Assembly (NCBI GenBank): GCA_031415135.1
Contig: JANORB010000181.1
Span: 1 to 64,000 of the forward strand
Length of the DNA stretch: 64,000 bases
Source: LGRD01 sp031415135
GTDB lineage: Bacteria > Pseudomonadota > Gammaproteobacteria > Burkholderiales > Burkholderiaceae_C
Reading direction: 5' to 3'
The notes under the pieces are model-generated. The model was not told where the DNA came from. It did no database searches and saw only the letters and a program-made list of their open reading frames with translations. Positions within the stretch are counted from its first letter, which is position 1; the number at the start of each line of letters is the position of its first letter. A program made the translations under genes and the position numbers. Shown in pieces: positions 54,875 through 63,579 of the stretch.

Positions 54875-55729
54875 TCACAGTTCAATTTCGCCTTCAAACA
54901 CGGTCTGCGCCGGGCCGGTCATCAACACATGGCTGTGGCCGCCGGCCCATTCGATGCTGAGGCGGCCACCGCGGGTGTCGACGTCGACGCGCCCGTCGAG
55001 CAAGCCCAGACGGATGCCGGCCACCACCGCCGCGCAAGCGCCGGTGCCACAGGCCAGCGTCTCGCCCGCGTCGCGCTCGTGCACGCGCAGCCGGATGTGG
55101 CCACGGTCGACGATCTGCATGAAGCCGGCGTTGACCTTGCGCGGGAAGCTGGCGTGGTGCTCGATCAGCGGGCCCTGCACGGCCACCGGCGCGGCGTCGA
55201 CATCGTCGACCACCTGCACCGCATGCGGGTTGCCCATCGACAGCACCGCGACCTGAACCCTGTCGCCGTCCAGGTTCAGCGGCCACAGGTCGGCCTGCCC
55301 CATGCGCTTGGGTCGTGCGCCTGCGGCATGGAACGGAATGCGCGGCAGCTCGAACACCGGCGCGTTCATGTCCACGGTCACGCCGCCGCCTTCTTGCAGG
55401 CGCAGCTCCAGCAGGTTGTTCATCGTCTGCACGCGAAGCGTGCGTTTGTCGGTCAGGCCCTTGTCGCGCACAAAGTGCACGAAGCAGCGCGCGCCGTTGC
55501 CGCAATGCTCCACCTCGTCGCCGCTGGCACCGTTGAAGATGCGGTAGGCGAAGTCGACCTCCGGGTTGCAGGCCTTCTCCACCACCAGGATCTGGTCGGC
55601 CCCGACGCCGAAGCGCCGATCGGCCAGGCGCCGCATGGCATCGGCCCCCAACGCCAGCGGCGCCTTCGTGGCGTCGAGCACCACGAAGTCGTTACCCGCG
55701 CCCTGCATCTTGGTGAAGCGCACTTTCAT
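54875..55729 (-). CDS. dapF: Diaminopimelate epimerase
   Basis: A 284-residue cofactor-free epimerase converting LL- to meso-diaminopimelate for lysine and peptidoglycan. The two active-site cysteines are Cys76 (EHCGNGARC) and Cys227 (LACGTGACA), with KMQGAGNDFVVLDA at the start and MGNPHAV in the middle. It lies between the acyltransferase pair and DUF484 with only 3 bp to the upstream stop, so the whole set looks like one transcript. Confidence 0.96.
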   Translation of the reverse strand: MKVRFTKMQGAGNDFVVLDATKAPLALGADAMRRLADRRFGVGADQILVVEKACNPEVDFAYRIFNGASGDEVEHCGNGARCFVHFVRDKGLTDKRTLRVQTMNNLLELRLQEGGGVTVDMNAPVFELPRIPFHAAGARPKRMGQADLWPLNLDGDRVQVAVLSMGNPHAVQVVDDVDAAPVAVQGPLIEHHASFPRKVNAGFMQIVDRGHIRLRVHERDAGETLACGTGACAAVVAGIRLGLLDGRVDVDTRGGRLSIEWAGGHSHVLMTGPAQTVFEGEIEL

Positions 55730-55732
55730 CGC

Positions 55733-56635
55733 TCAATTATCGCCGCCGGCATCGTCGCCGGCGTAGATGTCGGGCTCGCCCGCGGGCCGCGTCTTGAAGC
55801 GCTTGTGCACCCACAGGTACTGCGCCGGGTTGGCCCGGATCTCGTCTTCGATCCAGCGGTTCATGCGCGCCGTATCCGCCAGCGCATCGTCGCTGGGAAA
55901 ACCGTCCCAGGGCGGCAGGAAACGCACCACGTAGCCCTGGCCTCCAGGCAGCATGCGCGCCACCACCGGCTGCACGATCATGTTCAACGCGCGCGCCATG
56001 CGCGATGGCGCCAGCAGCGTGGCCGCCGGCACGCCGAAAAACGGCACGAACGCGGCGTCGCGCGCGCCGAAGTCCATGTCGGGCAGGTTGAAGAAGGCCG
56101 TGCCGCGGCGAATCGCGCGCAGCAGCGGCTTGGCGGAATCACTGCGCGGAAACACCTCGCCCTGGCCAAATCGCAGGCGACCGCGGCGGATGGCGGCGTC
56201 CATCACCGCGTCGCTTTGCTGCTGGTAGATCGACGCCACCCATTGCTTCTGGAACAACTGGGTCGCCGCGCCGGCCACGTCCAGCGCCATGAAATGCGGC
56301 ACCAGCCACATGACGGCGCGGTCGCTGCGTTCGGCCAGGTGGACGTCGCCTTCGATTTGGATCAGCCGCATCAAGCGCCCGGGCGGGGCGTACCACAGCA
56401 GGCAGCGCTCGACGATGCTGCGCCCCAGCCACTGAAAATGCTCGCGCGCCAATGCGCGCCGCACGGCGACGGGTCGATCGGGAAAACAGAGTTCGAGATT
56501 GCGCAACACCACGCGCCGGCGCGCGCCGGCCAGCGCATACAGCAGCCACCCGACGCCGCGGCCCACCTGCGCGAGCCAGGCCAGCGGCAACCAATGCAAC
56601 AGCCACAGCGTGGCCAGCAGGAATCGAGCGCCCAA
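55733..56635 (-). CDS. LpxL/HtrB-type lipid A acyltransferase, copy 2
   Basis: A roughly 300-residue inner-membrane enzyme transferring a secondary acyl chain to lipid A. After a helix (ARFLLATLWLLHWLPLAW) it has VVLRNLELCFPDRP, the catalytic-type HFMALDVAG (H-x4-D as VPHFMALD), VASIYQQQSDAVMDAAIRRG and PDMDFGARDAAFVPFFG. No ATG is available; TTG at 56635 (or 56638) with AAGGA just upstream is chosen. It follows the paralogous acyltransferase gene by about 28 bp. Confidence 0.85.
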   Translation of the reverse strand: MGARFLLATLWLLHWLPLAWLAQVGRGVGWLLYALAGARRRVVLRNLELCFPDRPVAVRRALAREHFQWLGRSIVERCLLWYAPPGRLMRLIQIEGDVHLAERSDRAVMWLVPHFMALDVAGAATQLFQKQWVASIYQQQSDAVMDAAIRRGRLRFGQGEVFPRSDSAKPLLRAIRRGTAFFNLPDMDFGARDAAFVPFFGVPAATLLAPSRMARALNMIVQPVVARMLPGGQGYVVRFLPPWDGFPSDDALADTARMNRWIEDEIRANPAQYLWVHKRFKTRPAGEPDIYAGDDAGGDN

Positions 56636-56664
56636 CAATCGGTCCTTGTGTGTATGACGTGTGT

Positions 56665-57540
56665 TTATGGCGCCAGCGCGTCGGCCGACGCCGGCGCCCG
56701 CGGCTGCTTGTAGCGGTCGTAGCCCCACAGGTACTGCTGCGGGCGCTGCAGGATCAAGCGTTCCATCGCGCGGTTGATGACCGCGGCGGATTCTGCCTGA
56801 GCCTTCGGGTCGGCCGGCAGGGTTTCGTCGAAGGCCGAAAAACGCACCGCATAACCCGCGCCGCGCGGCAAGCGCTCGCCCCACACCAGCAGCGGCACCG
56901 CGCCGGTCTGCTGCACCAGGCGCGCCGCCAGCGTCATGGTGTAGGCGGGCTGGCCGAAGAATGGAGCCCACACGCCCATGCCCTCGGGCGGCACCTGGTC
57001 GGGCAGCAGGCCCACGGCTTCGCCGCGGCGCAGCGCGCGGATCAACTGGCGCACGCCGGCCAGCGTGGCCGGTGCGGTGGCCACGCCGGGCCGCGCGCGC
57101 GAGCCGTCCATCACCTGGCGCAACCAGGCCTGGCGGGCCGGCCGGTACAACACGGTGATGGGGCCGTGGCGGGCGCCAAAACGTTCGGCGATCGCCTGCG
57201 CGGTCACTTCGAAACAGCCCATGTGCGGGGTCAGAAACACGATGCCGCGGCCCTGCGCGTGCGCCGCCTCGACCAACGCCGCGCCGTGCAGCGCCAGCGT
57301 GGGGCCGATCGGCTCGGCCACCGGGCGCAACCAGAGAAACGGCAGCTCCAGCGCCAGCCGGCCCGCTTCGGCAATCGCCGGCCTGCAGGCCCGGGCCGGC
57401 GCGCCGGCCAGCCGCGCATTGGCGCGGAAGCGATGTCGATACGCGGGCGACAGGCCATAACTGAGCCAGCCCACAAAACCGCCCAAAAGGTGCAGAAGCC
57501 ACAACGGGCGGCGGGACAGCCAGCGGAACAGAACCGTCAT
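56665..57540 (-). CDS. LpxL/HtrB-type lipid A acyltransferase, copy 1
   Basis: A 291-residue paralogue. N-terminal membrane helix (RPLWLLHLLGGFVGWLSYGL), RANARLAGAPARACRPAI, and the active motif FLTPHMGCFEVTAQAIAERF with His and Glu in the H-x4-E spacing. GEAVGLLPDQVPPEGMGVWA corresponds to the second substrate block. The ATG at 57540 diverges from metK across a 197-bp leader. Two tandem copies suggest laurate and myristate-type secondary acylations, or early and late acyltransferases. Confidence 0.88.
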   Translation of the reverse strand: MTVLFRWLSRRPLWLLHLLGGFVGWLSYGLSPAYRHRFRANARLAGAPARACRPAIAEAGRLALELPFLWLRPVAEPIGPTLALHGAALVEAAHAQGRGIVFLTPHMGCFEVTAQAIAERFGARHGPITVLYRPARQAWLRQVMDGSRARPGVATAPATLAGVRQLIRALRRGEAVGLLPDQVPPEGMGVWAPFFGQPAYTMTLAARLVQQTGAVPLLVWGERLPRGAGYAVRFSAFDETLPADPKAQAESAAVINRAMERLILQRPQQYLWGYDRYKQPRAPASADALAP

Positions 57541-57544
57541 TTTC

Positions 57545-57737
57545 TATAATCGACGCATCGCCGAGTTAATTGAACTACTTGCGGGGCGATGCACACACCG
57601 TGAAACACGGTTCGGTGCCGGGCTGCGGACCCCCAACGCGGCTCCACAAATCCTGCTAAAGCGTTCGCCGCTCCTCCAACGATTTCAGGCCGGCAACGCA
57701 GTGTGCAACCTGAGCGATTTTTACATTGGAGTACCGA
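57545..57737 (+). promoter_or_regulatory. Promoter and candidate structured leader of metK
   Basis: A TATAAT box (57545-57550) is followed within 5 nt by GCATCGCC (57555-57562), which pairs perfectly with GGCGATGC (57585-57592), and then by ACCGTG-AAA-CACGGT (57597-57611), a perfect 6-bp hairpin. A further GC-rich segment and a T-run near 57717-57722 precede the GGAG site. The leader is about 180 nt, long for a housekeeping gene. It matches no SAM or SAH riboswitch consensus I could recognise. Confidence 0.55.
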
Positions 57738-58916
57738 GTGGCCAACGATTTCCTTTTCACTTCCGAATCCGTCTCTGAAGGGCACCCCGACAAGGTGGCC
57801 GACCAGATCTCCGACGCCATTCTCGACGCGATCTTCAAGCAAGACCCGCGCTCGCGCGTGGCCGCAGAAACTCTGACCAACCCCGGCCTGGTGGTGCTGG
57901 CCGGCGAGATCACCACCAACGCGCATGTCGACTACATCCAGGTCGCGCGCGACACCATCAAGCGCATCGGCTACGACAACACCGAATACGGCATCGACTA
58001 CAAGGGCTGCGCGGTGATGGTCTGCTACGACAAGCAGAGCAACGACATCGCCCAGGGTGTCGACCACGCGAGCGACGACCACCTCAACATCGGCGCCGGC
58101 GACCAGGGCCTGATGTTCGGTTACGCCTGCGACGAAACACCCGAGCTGATGCCCGCGCCGATCTACTACGCGCACCGGCTGGTCGAGCGCCAGGCGCAAC
58201 TGCGCAAGGACGGCCGCCTGCCTTTTCTGCGCCCCGACGCCAAGAGCCAGGTGACCATGCGCTATGTGGACGGCAAGCCGCACAGCGTCGACACCGTGGT
58301 GTTGTCGAGCCAGCATGCGCCGGAGATGAGCGACGGCAAGCACATGCTGCCGGCCTTCATCGAAGCGGTGATCGAAGAGATCATCAAGCCGGTGCTGCCC
58401 AAGGCCTGGCTGAAGGACACCAAGTACCTGATCAACCCGACCGGCCGCTTCGTCATCGGCGGCCCTCAGGGTGACTGCGGGCTGACCGGCCGCAAGATCA
58501 TCGTCGACACCTACGGCGGCGCCTGCCCGCACGGCGGCGGTGCGTTCAGCGGCAAGGACCCGAGCAAGGTCGACCGCTCGGCCGCGTATGCGGCGCGTTA
58601 TGTCGCGAAGAACATCGTCGCCGCCGGCATCGCGCGCCAATGCCAGATTCAGGTGGCCTATGCGATCGGCGTGGCCAAGCCGATGAACGTGACGATCTAC
58701 ACCGAAGGCACCGGCAAGATCAGCGACGAAAAAATTGCCGCGCTGGTGAACGAGCACTTCGACCTGCGCCCCAAGGGCATCATCCAGATGCTCGACCTGC
58801 TGCGCCCGATCTATGAAAAGACGGCGGCATACGGGCACTTCGGGCGCGAGGAGCCGGAGTTCACGTGGGAGCGCACCGACAAGGCCCAAGCGCTGCGTGC
58901 AGCGGCAGGCCTGTAA
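57738..58916 (+). CDS. metK: S-adenosylmethionine synthase
   Basis: A 392-residue enzyme making SAM from methionine and ATP. The N-terminus ANDFLFTSESVSEGHPDKVA is the family's; GAGDQGLMFGYA, the hexapeptide region GGAFSGKDPSKVDRSAAYAA and IGVAKPMNVTIYTEGTGK follow. GTG at 57738 is chosen: GGAG lies 6 nt upstream and it gives the standard start; TTG at 57726 is only part of the ribosome site. The SAM cycle partner ahcY lies 4.7 kb downstream. Confidence 0.96.
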   Translation: MANDFLFTSESVSEGHPDKVADQISDAILDAIFKQDPRSRVAAETLTNPGLVVLAGEITTNAHVDYIQVARDTIKRIGYDNTEYGIDYKGCAVMVCYDKQSNDIAQGVDHASDDHLNIGAGDQGLMFGYACDETPELMPAPIYYAHRLVERQAQLRKDGRLPFLRPDAKSQVTMRYVDGKPHSVDTVVLSSQHAPEMSDGKHMLPAFIEAVIEEIIKPVLPKAWLKDTKYLINPTGRFVIGGPQGDCGLTGRKIIVDTYGGACPHGGGAFSGKDPSKVDRSAAYAARYVAKNIVAAGIARQCQIQVAYAIGVAKPMNVTIYTEGTGKISDEKIAALVNEHFDLRPKGIIQMLDLLRPIYEKTAAYGHFGREEPEFTWERTDKAQALRAAAGL

Positions 58917-58988
58917 GGCACGCGGCCATTGGCGGTTGCGGCGCAGGCTCACCTCGCGCAGCGAAGTCAATTGAGGCGCGCAGCGCCG

Positions 58989-59010
58989 ACCGCAGCCACA
59001 AGGCTGCGGT
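58989..59010 (+). terminator. Hairpin after metK
   Basis: ACCGCAGCC (58989-58997) pairs perfectly with GGCTGCGGT (59002-59010) around an ACAA loop, 73 bp after the metK stop. There is no T-run, so it may be a 3'-stabilising or Rho-assisted terminator instead of a classical one. Confidence 0.5.
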
Positions 59011-59084
59011 CCTCAAGGCTGCCGCCGGCCTGTAGCCCGTCGCGCGAGATGCGGCAACGACGAATCGCCCGCGCGCACCCGGCA

Positions 59085-59507
59085 TCAATCCGCGTTGAGA
59101 CCCAACACCCGAGCCGCTTTCACGAGGCGGGTGTCGAAACAGGCGAACCTCACTTCGCCCGGCATCTCGCGGTGCACCAGTTGCGCCGCAGCGAGTTGCA
59201 CGCTGTCATAGACGCGCAATGCAAAGGTATCGGCGTAGTCGCCCGCCAGTTCAACGAGTTCCTGCGTCACTTCCAGGGTGAGGTAGCGCGGCCAGTCCGC
59301 CACGAAGCGCAGCCGCGCCCGGGCAATCGGGTTGGCGTCTTGCGGCTGTTCACGAGCACGTCGGGCCAGGGCAGACATGCATTCAGCTCATGCAATGCGG
59401 CAAACGGCGATGATGTCGCTGGGAGCCGCTTGTTCAGTCACCTTGCCGGTGCCGTCCTCATCCACGTATAGCTTGACGAGCGCCGACGTGTCGCAGAACA
59501 GGATCAA
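59085..59507 (-). pseudogene. PIN-domain (VapC-like) toxin gene with in-frame stop
   Basis: Read from TTG at 59507 the frame gives LILFCDTSALVKLYVDEDGT, then at codon 40 a TGA (59388-59390) in CRIA-stop-AECMSALARRAR, where the family has Trp (TGG). The frame then continues, open and homologous, to 59085 with LRVYDSVQLAAAQLVHREMP and VRFACFDTRLVKAARVLG, the C-terminal PIN half. Full length would be 140 residues. The N-terminal catalytic Asp and the C-terminal acidic residues are on different fragments, so the toxin should be dead. An internal ATG at 59378 gives 97 residues lacking the first catalytic Asp. Confidence 0.8.
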
Positions 59508-59770
59508 CCGCGATCCTCCAGCACGATTTCGCTCAAGCTCTTGCCGCCTGCAGTGAGCTTCGCTGCGAGCCCAGGATCTGGCTTACCGCCGCTCCACTGC
59601 GCCGCACCGCGCGCGAGCAATCGACCGACACCCGATGGGTCCGCAAGCGGGATTCCGACGATGCGCGCGACAGGTTTGTCGTGCGAAGTGACCACGATCA
59701 CCTCGCCCGCGCGCGCTTGTGCGACGTAGTGCGACAACCCGGCCTTGAGTTGATGCATTGCAATTCGCAT
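59504..59770 (-). CDS. Phd/YefM-type antitoxin
   Basis: An 88-residue antitoxin of the Phd/YefM fold: MHQLKAGLSHYVAQARAGEV followed by VVTSHDKPVARIVGIP is the DNA-binding N-terminal part; the tail GKSLSEIVLEDRG is the toxin-binding peptide. An AAGG site precedes the ATG at 59770. Its stop overlaps the toxin start (TTGA). Since the toxin is broken, this antitoxin may be kept only for regulation or to counter related toxins. Confidence 0.83.
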   Translation of the reverse strand: MRIAMHQLKAGLSHYVAQARAGEVIVVTSHDKPVARIVGIPLADPSGVGRLLARGAAQWSGGKPDPGLAAKLTAGGKSLSEIVLEDRG

Positions 59771-60116
59771 TTGGACCTTAATATTTAAAGTACTTTCTTA
59801 AGTGGACATTATTGTATGGGTGATCAACCCGAAATTGGAGCCAAACCTGGCGGTGCATCGGGCTCGCGCCGCTGGCCGATTGCCCCGCGCTTGGTTGCTG
59901 GCGGACGACTCGAACACCACCACCCACCCGTCGGCCGAGATGGCCGGCGCCGGACCGGCGCGCCGGGTCGCGCGAACGGTCTGCGGCGTTGAAAAACATC
60001 GCCATGGCGGAGGGCTGTGGTTTGCGCATTGCAGACCATCCCAAAGCGAGGTGCGCGCCCTCGCGGGAACTTCATCAGGGTCGCCTTCGGCCCGAAATCA
60101 TCGGCATGATCGTGAC
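59771..60116. other. Non-coding stretch with the antitoxin promoter region
   Basis: About 346 bp without a supported gene. The left 45 bp are strikingly AT-rich for this genome and include the 10-bp palindrome AAAGTACTTT (59787-59796), a likely promoter and operator for the antitoxin gene. The rest, 59820-60116, has open frames on both strands without ribosome sites or recognisable motifs. Confidence 0.5.
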
Positions 60117-61259
60117 ATGCCGACCACCCTTGCCGACCTGCGCCGCTACGCCATCGCCCGCAGCCTGTTCACCCCCACCACGCTGCCACGCGCCCTCAGC
60201 AAACTCGGGTTCGTGCAGGCCGACCCGATCCGCGCCCCGGCGCGCGCACAAGACCTGACGCTGCGCCACCGGGTCACCGGCTACCGCGCCGGCGACCTCG
60301 AACGACGCTACGCGCGCCTGGCCATTGAAGAAGACTTCTTCGTCAACTACGGCTTCATCGGCCGAGATCACCAGGCGCTGATGCACCCGCGCACGCCGCG
60401 AACGGTGTGGACCGCCGCGCGCTGGAAGCAGGCGCATGCGGTGCTGGACTTCGTGCGCGAGCATGGCGCCGTGCACCCGCGCGAGGTCGATGCGCACTTT
60501 GCGCACGGCAAGGTGCGCAACTGGTTCGGTGGATCGTCCAACGCATCGACGCAGTTGCTCGACGGCATGCACCACCGCGGCCTGCTGCGCATCGCACGAC
60601 GCGATGGCGGCGTGCGCGTGTATGCCGCACGCGAGCCGACGCCGGCGCCGACCGGCCAGGCCGAGCGGCACGCGCGGCACGACGCGCTGATCGACCTGGT
60701 CGTGGCCAAGTACGCGCCGCTGCCGGCCGCCTCGCTGGGCCAGTTGGTGAGCCACCTGCACGGGGGTGGCGTACCGCAATGGCGCGACGACCGGGCCGGG
60801 GCACTGCGGCGTGCAAAGGCGCGCCTGGCCACCACCCGCATTGACGGCACAGACTGGCTCTGGCCCGCGACCGACAACCCGCGCTCGGGGCGCCACGCCG
60901 TGGATGAGCGCGTGCGCCTGCTCGCGCCGTTCGACCCTGTCGTGTGGGACCGGCGCCGCTTCGAGCTGTTCTGGGGCTGGGCCTACCGCTTTGAGGCCTA
61001 CACACCGGCGCCCCAACGAAGGCGTGGCTACTACGCTTTGCCGCTGCTGTGGCGCGACCAGGTGGTGGGCTGGGGCAACCTGAGCGTGAGCGACGAGACA
61101 CTGCATGCCGAGATCGGCTTTGCAGCACGCAGCGCGATGCGCGAAGCGGGCTTCAAGCCCGCGCTGCACACCGAGTTGGCAGCCATGGCTTGCTTTCTGG
61201 GTCTGAACGAAGGGGCCTTCAGCGTTGGTTCACACCAGCCCGTTCGGGCTGGCCGATAG
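60117..61259 (+). CDS. YcaQ-like winged-helix DNA glycosylase family protein (HTH_42)
   Basis: A 380-residue protein of the YcaQ/AlkX (HTH_42) family, DNA glycosylases that unhook interstrand crosslinks from nitrogen-mustard-type damage. The catalytic-type QxD motif is Gln34-Ala-Asp36 in LGFVQADPIRAPARAQDL. Conserved stretches are EDFFVNYGFIGRD, LLAPFDPVVWDRRRFELFWG, YRFEAYTPAPQRRRGYYALP and LLWRDQVVGWGNL. The ATG at 60117 matches the family N-terminus; a longer upstream frame is not conserved. It converges on the MFS_4 gene with 9 bp between stops. Confidence 0.87.
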   Translation: MPTTLADLRRYAIARSLFTPTTLPRALSKLGFVQADPIRAPARAQDLTLRHRVTGYRAGDLERRYARLAIEEDFFVNYGFIGRDHQALMHPRTPRTVWTAARWKQAHAVLDFVREHGAVHPREVDAHFAHGKVRNWFGGSSNASTQLLDGMHHRGLLRIARRDGGVRVYAAREPTPAPTGQAERHARHDALIDLVVAKYAPLPAASLGQLVSHLHGGGVPQWRDDRAGALRRAKARLATTRIDGTDWLWPATDNPRSGRHAVDERVRLLAPFDPVVWDRRRFELFWGWAYRFEAYTPAPQRRRGYYALPLLWRDQVVGWGNLSVSDETLHAEIGFAARSAMREAGFKPALHTELAAMACFLGLNEGAFSVGSHQPVRAGR

Positions 61260-61268
61260 GCCGGGCCA

Positions 61269-62495
61269 TCACGCCAGCCGAACCAGCGCTTTCTGGCGCC
61301 ATGCCAGCAGCGCACCCAAGCCCAGCACCGCAGCCGAACACGCGAAGCCGCGCGCCAGCCCACCCGGCCCGTCGGCCACCCATCCCACCCCCACCGGGCC
61401 GATGATCTGCCCGGCCGCGAACACGATCGTGAAGGCCGCAATGCCCGCCGGCCACGCGGGCGCGGGCAGGTTGTGGCGCACCAGCGCCGTGGTCGAGGCC
61501 ACCACCGACAAGAACACACTGCCGAACAGCGCCCCCGACAGGAACACCACCACCGGGTGGGCGCTGAGCACCGGCAGCAGCGTGGCCACGGCCAGCAGCC
61601 CGTTCAACAGCGCGAGTGATTCGCCACCGCGAAAACGCTGCAGCATGCGCGCCCACAGCCACGACGACGCGATCACGCCGCTGCCGAGCAGCACGTAGAA
61701 AGCGATCACCTGCGCGCCGCCCAGGCCCTGCTCGCGCAGCAGGGTCACCACGAAGGTCATGTAGCCGATGTAGCCCAGCCCGAACATGAAGTAGCCCGCC
61801 AGGCCGAAGGCCAGAGGCCGCCAATCGAAACGCTGGCGCCGTGAAGCCGATGCCGGCGGTGCGGCCAGCTGGCGTGTGGTCAGTGCCGTGGCAGTGGTGG
61901 CCAGCAGCGCCAGCGCGGCCAGCGCCAGCCAGGCCTCTTGCCAGGCATGGGGCGCCAGCCGCGCGGCGGCGGGCGGCACCAGCAGCGCCGAGGCGATGAT
62001 GCCGACCCCGGTGCCACCGTAGTACAGGCCGAGCACCAGGCCGGCCGACGGCGAACCGCCCGCTTTCGCGCCTGGCCCCGCAGCGGTGCCCGGCGCACCC
62101 GCCATGACCAGCCGCGCCGCGAGCAGGCCACCCGCGACAAACGCCGCCGCGCTCGCAAGCCCCGACAGCCCGCGCAGCGCATACAGCCAGCCGTCGTGCA
62201 GCACCACGCCGTGAGCGGCCAGCAGCGCCGCCGTCGCGCCCATGCCGGCCAGCAGCACCGTGCGCGGGTCATGCCGCGCAAGCCAGCGCGGGGCCAGCAA
62301 GGCGCCCACCAGGTAGCCGGCCGCGTTGACGGTGTTCATCGCCCCGGCGGTGAAGTAGCTCCAGCCCAGGTCGGCGCGCATGGTCGGCAGCAGCAGGGCA
62401 TAAGAGAAGCGCGCCAGCCCGAGCGAAACGGCCGCCGCCAGCGCCAGCGACGCGGCAACGATCAGCGCGGGCGGCGCAGGCGACGCCGGCTTCAT
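61269..62495 (-). CDS. YbfB/YjiJ family MFS transporter (MFS_4)
   Basis: A 408-residue transporter with 12 membrane segments. The N-terminal LGLARFSYALLLPTMRADLG followed by WSYFTAGAMNTVNAAGYLVG is the MFS_4 signature; FGLGYIGYMTFVVTLLREQG opens the second half. Substrate unknown. Its start overlaps the HAD gene stop by 4 bp (ATGA), so the two form a pair. Confidence 0.88.
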   Translation of the reverse strand: MKPASPAPPALIVAASLALAAAVSLGLARFSYALLLPTMRADLGWSYFTAGAMNTVNAAGYLVGALLAPRWLARHDPRTVLLAGMGATAALLAAHGVVLHDGWLYALRGLSGLASAAAFVAGGLLAARLVMAGAPGTAAGPGAKAGGSPSAGLVLGLYYGGTGVGIIASALLVPPAAARLAPHAWQEAWLALAALALLATTATALTTRQLAAPPASASRRQRFDWRPLAFGLAGYFMFGLGYIGYMTFVVTLLREQGLGGAQVIAFYVLLGSGVIASSWLWARMLQRFRGGESLALLNGLLAVATLLPVLSAHPVVVFLSGALFGSVFLSVVASTTALVRHNLPAPAWPAGIAAFTIVFAAGQIIGPVGVGWVADGPGGLARGFACSAAVLGLGALLAWRQKALVRLA

Positions 62496-63301
62496 GCGGC
62501 GGCGCGCGCCTGCAACAGGCGCTGCGCCACTGCGGCAAATCCGGCGCCGCGCTCAAGCTCGGCCAGGTAGGCCGGCCAGACCACCAGTTCGGACTCGAAA
62601 CGCAGCAGGTTGGCCACCCCCACACTGAGCGGGAAATGGCCGAACATCAGCTGGTCATTGGTGGAGTCGCCCACGTAAATCCAGTGCTCGCGTTCGGATT
62701 CGAGCTCGCGCCCGAACAGGCGCCGCACCATCCAGCGCGCACCACTGAGCTTGGTGTGCGAGCCGAACCAGCCATTGATGTGGATCGAGCTGACGGTCGC
62801 ATTCATGCCCTCGCTGCGCATCAGCGCCACGACCTGTTCGATCTGCGCCGCCGGCAGCCGTGTGAACTCGCTGTGGTCGATCGCGATGTCGGTCACGCGC
62901 CCCGCGCTGTCGCGCGCGAGCACCGCACCGGACACGTCGCGCAGCACACGCTGCGCGACGTCCTTCAGCCGTTGCGCATTGGCGGTGCGCACGGCCTCCG
63001 CCTGCGCGAACTCGGCCACCAGGGAGTCGCCTTGCCAAAAAAACGCCACCGCGCCGTTCTCGGCCACGATCGCATCCAGCGGCCAGGCTCGCGCGAACGG
63101 CTCGCTCCAGCCCATCGACCGGCCGGTGATGGCCACCACCGGCAGGCCCGCAGCGCGCAATTGGGCCAGCGCGGCCAGCGCGTCGGCGGTGATCGCGCCG
63201 TCGGTGGTCAGCGTGTCGTCGATGTCGGTCAGCACACCCCGCACACCGGCCAGCGCGGCGGCCGGCAGGGCGCTCAAGGCTTGCACGCGGTCTCGGGTCA
63301 T
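62492..63301 (-). CDS. HAD-IIB family sugar-phosphatase-like hydrolase
   Basis: A 269-residue HAD phosphatase. Motif I is LTDIDDTLTTDG (two catalytic Asp), motif II VVAITGRSMGW, and motif IV WIYVGDSTNDQLMFGHFPLS. A type-IIB cap lies between. MTRDRVQALSALP at 63301 is the chosen start; in-frame starts at 63325 and 63466 reach into the ahcY control region. Substrates of this group are sugar phosphates or phosphoglycolate-like compounds; none is indicated here. Confidence 0.86.
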   Translation of the reverse strand: MTRDRVQALSALPAAALAGVRGVLTDIDDTLTTDGAITADALAALAQLRAAGLPVVAITGRSMGWSEPFARAWPLDAIVAENGAVAFFWQGDSLVAEFAQAEAVRTANAQRLKDVAQRVLRDVSGAVLARDSAGRVTDIAIDHSEFTRLPAAQIEQVVALMRSEGMNATVSSIHINGWFGSHTKLSGARWMVRRLFGRELESEREHWIYVGDSTNDQLMFGHFPLSVGVANLLRFESELVVWPAYLAELERGAGFAAVAQRLLQARAAA

Positions 63302-63415
63302 CGCCAAAGTCTCGCACAGCGCCATGGCTTGCGCAGCCACGCCCGAGCGGTCGGCCAGCGCGCGAAGAATGCCGTTATGCGGGGCTTGTTCGTGGCAACG
63401 GAATCGACGCTTGTC

Positions 63416-63421
63416 TATAAT
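63416..63421 (+). promoter_or_regulatory. -10 element of the ahcY promoter
   Basis: TATAAT, with a loose -35-like GGCAAC about 16 bp upstream (63394-63399). The riboswitch begins 8 bp downstream, at the expected transcription start, which supports this placement. Confidence 0.6.
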
Positions 63422-63428
63422 CTGACCG

Positions 63429-63485
63429 ATTCCGAGGAGCGCTGCGAGACCGCTGTCACCCGACACGCCGTCCTAGGCTCGGAAT
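63429..63485 (+). promoter_or_regulatory. S-adenosylhomocysteine (SAH) riboswitch
   Basis: The closing stem ATTCCGAG (63429-63436) pairs with CTCGGAAT (63478-63485). Inside are the conserved GAGGAGCGCTGC box and the AGGCTCGG 3' side of the SAH aptamer, with a variable hairpin between. SAH riboswitches activate genes that recycle SAH; here the next gene is ahcY. Downstream, CTCAC and GTGAG near 63500-63527 could form the switching helix that frees or hides the ribosome site. Confidence 0.9.
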
Positions 63486-63579
63486 ATGTCAAACCGCGCT
63501 CACCCCCTGTCCGGCGTGGTGAGTGCCCAGCACGATGTCCGACCCGGCAGAGGTGTCCAACCCTGAACCGGAGCCACGC

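Noticed and set aside
57545..57737. A known SAM or SAH riboswitch ahead of metK
   Set aside because: No match to the conserved boxes of any class I could recall; kept only as a candidate structured leader.
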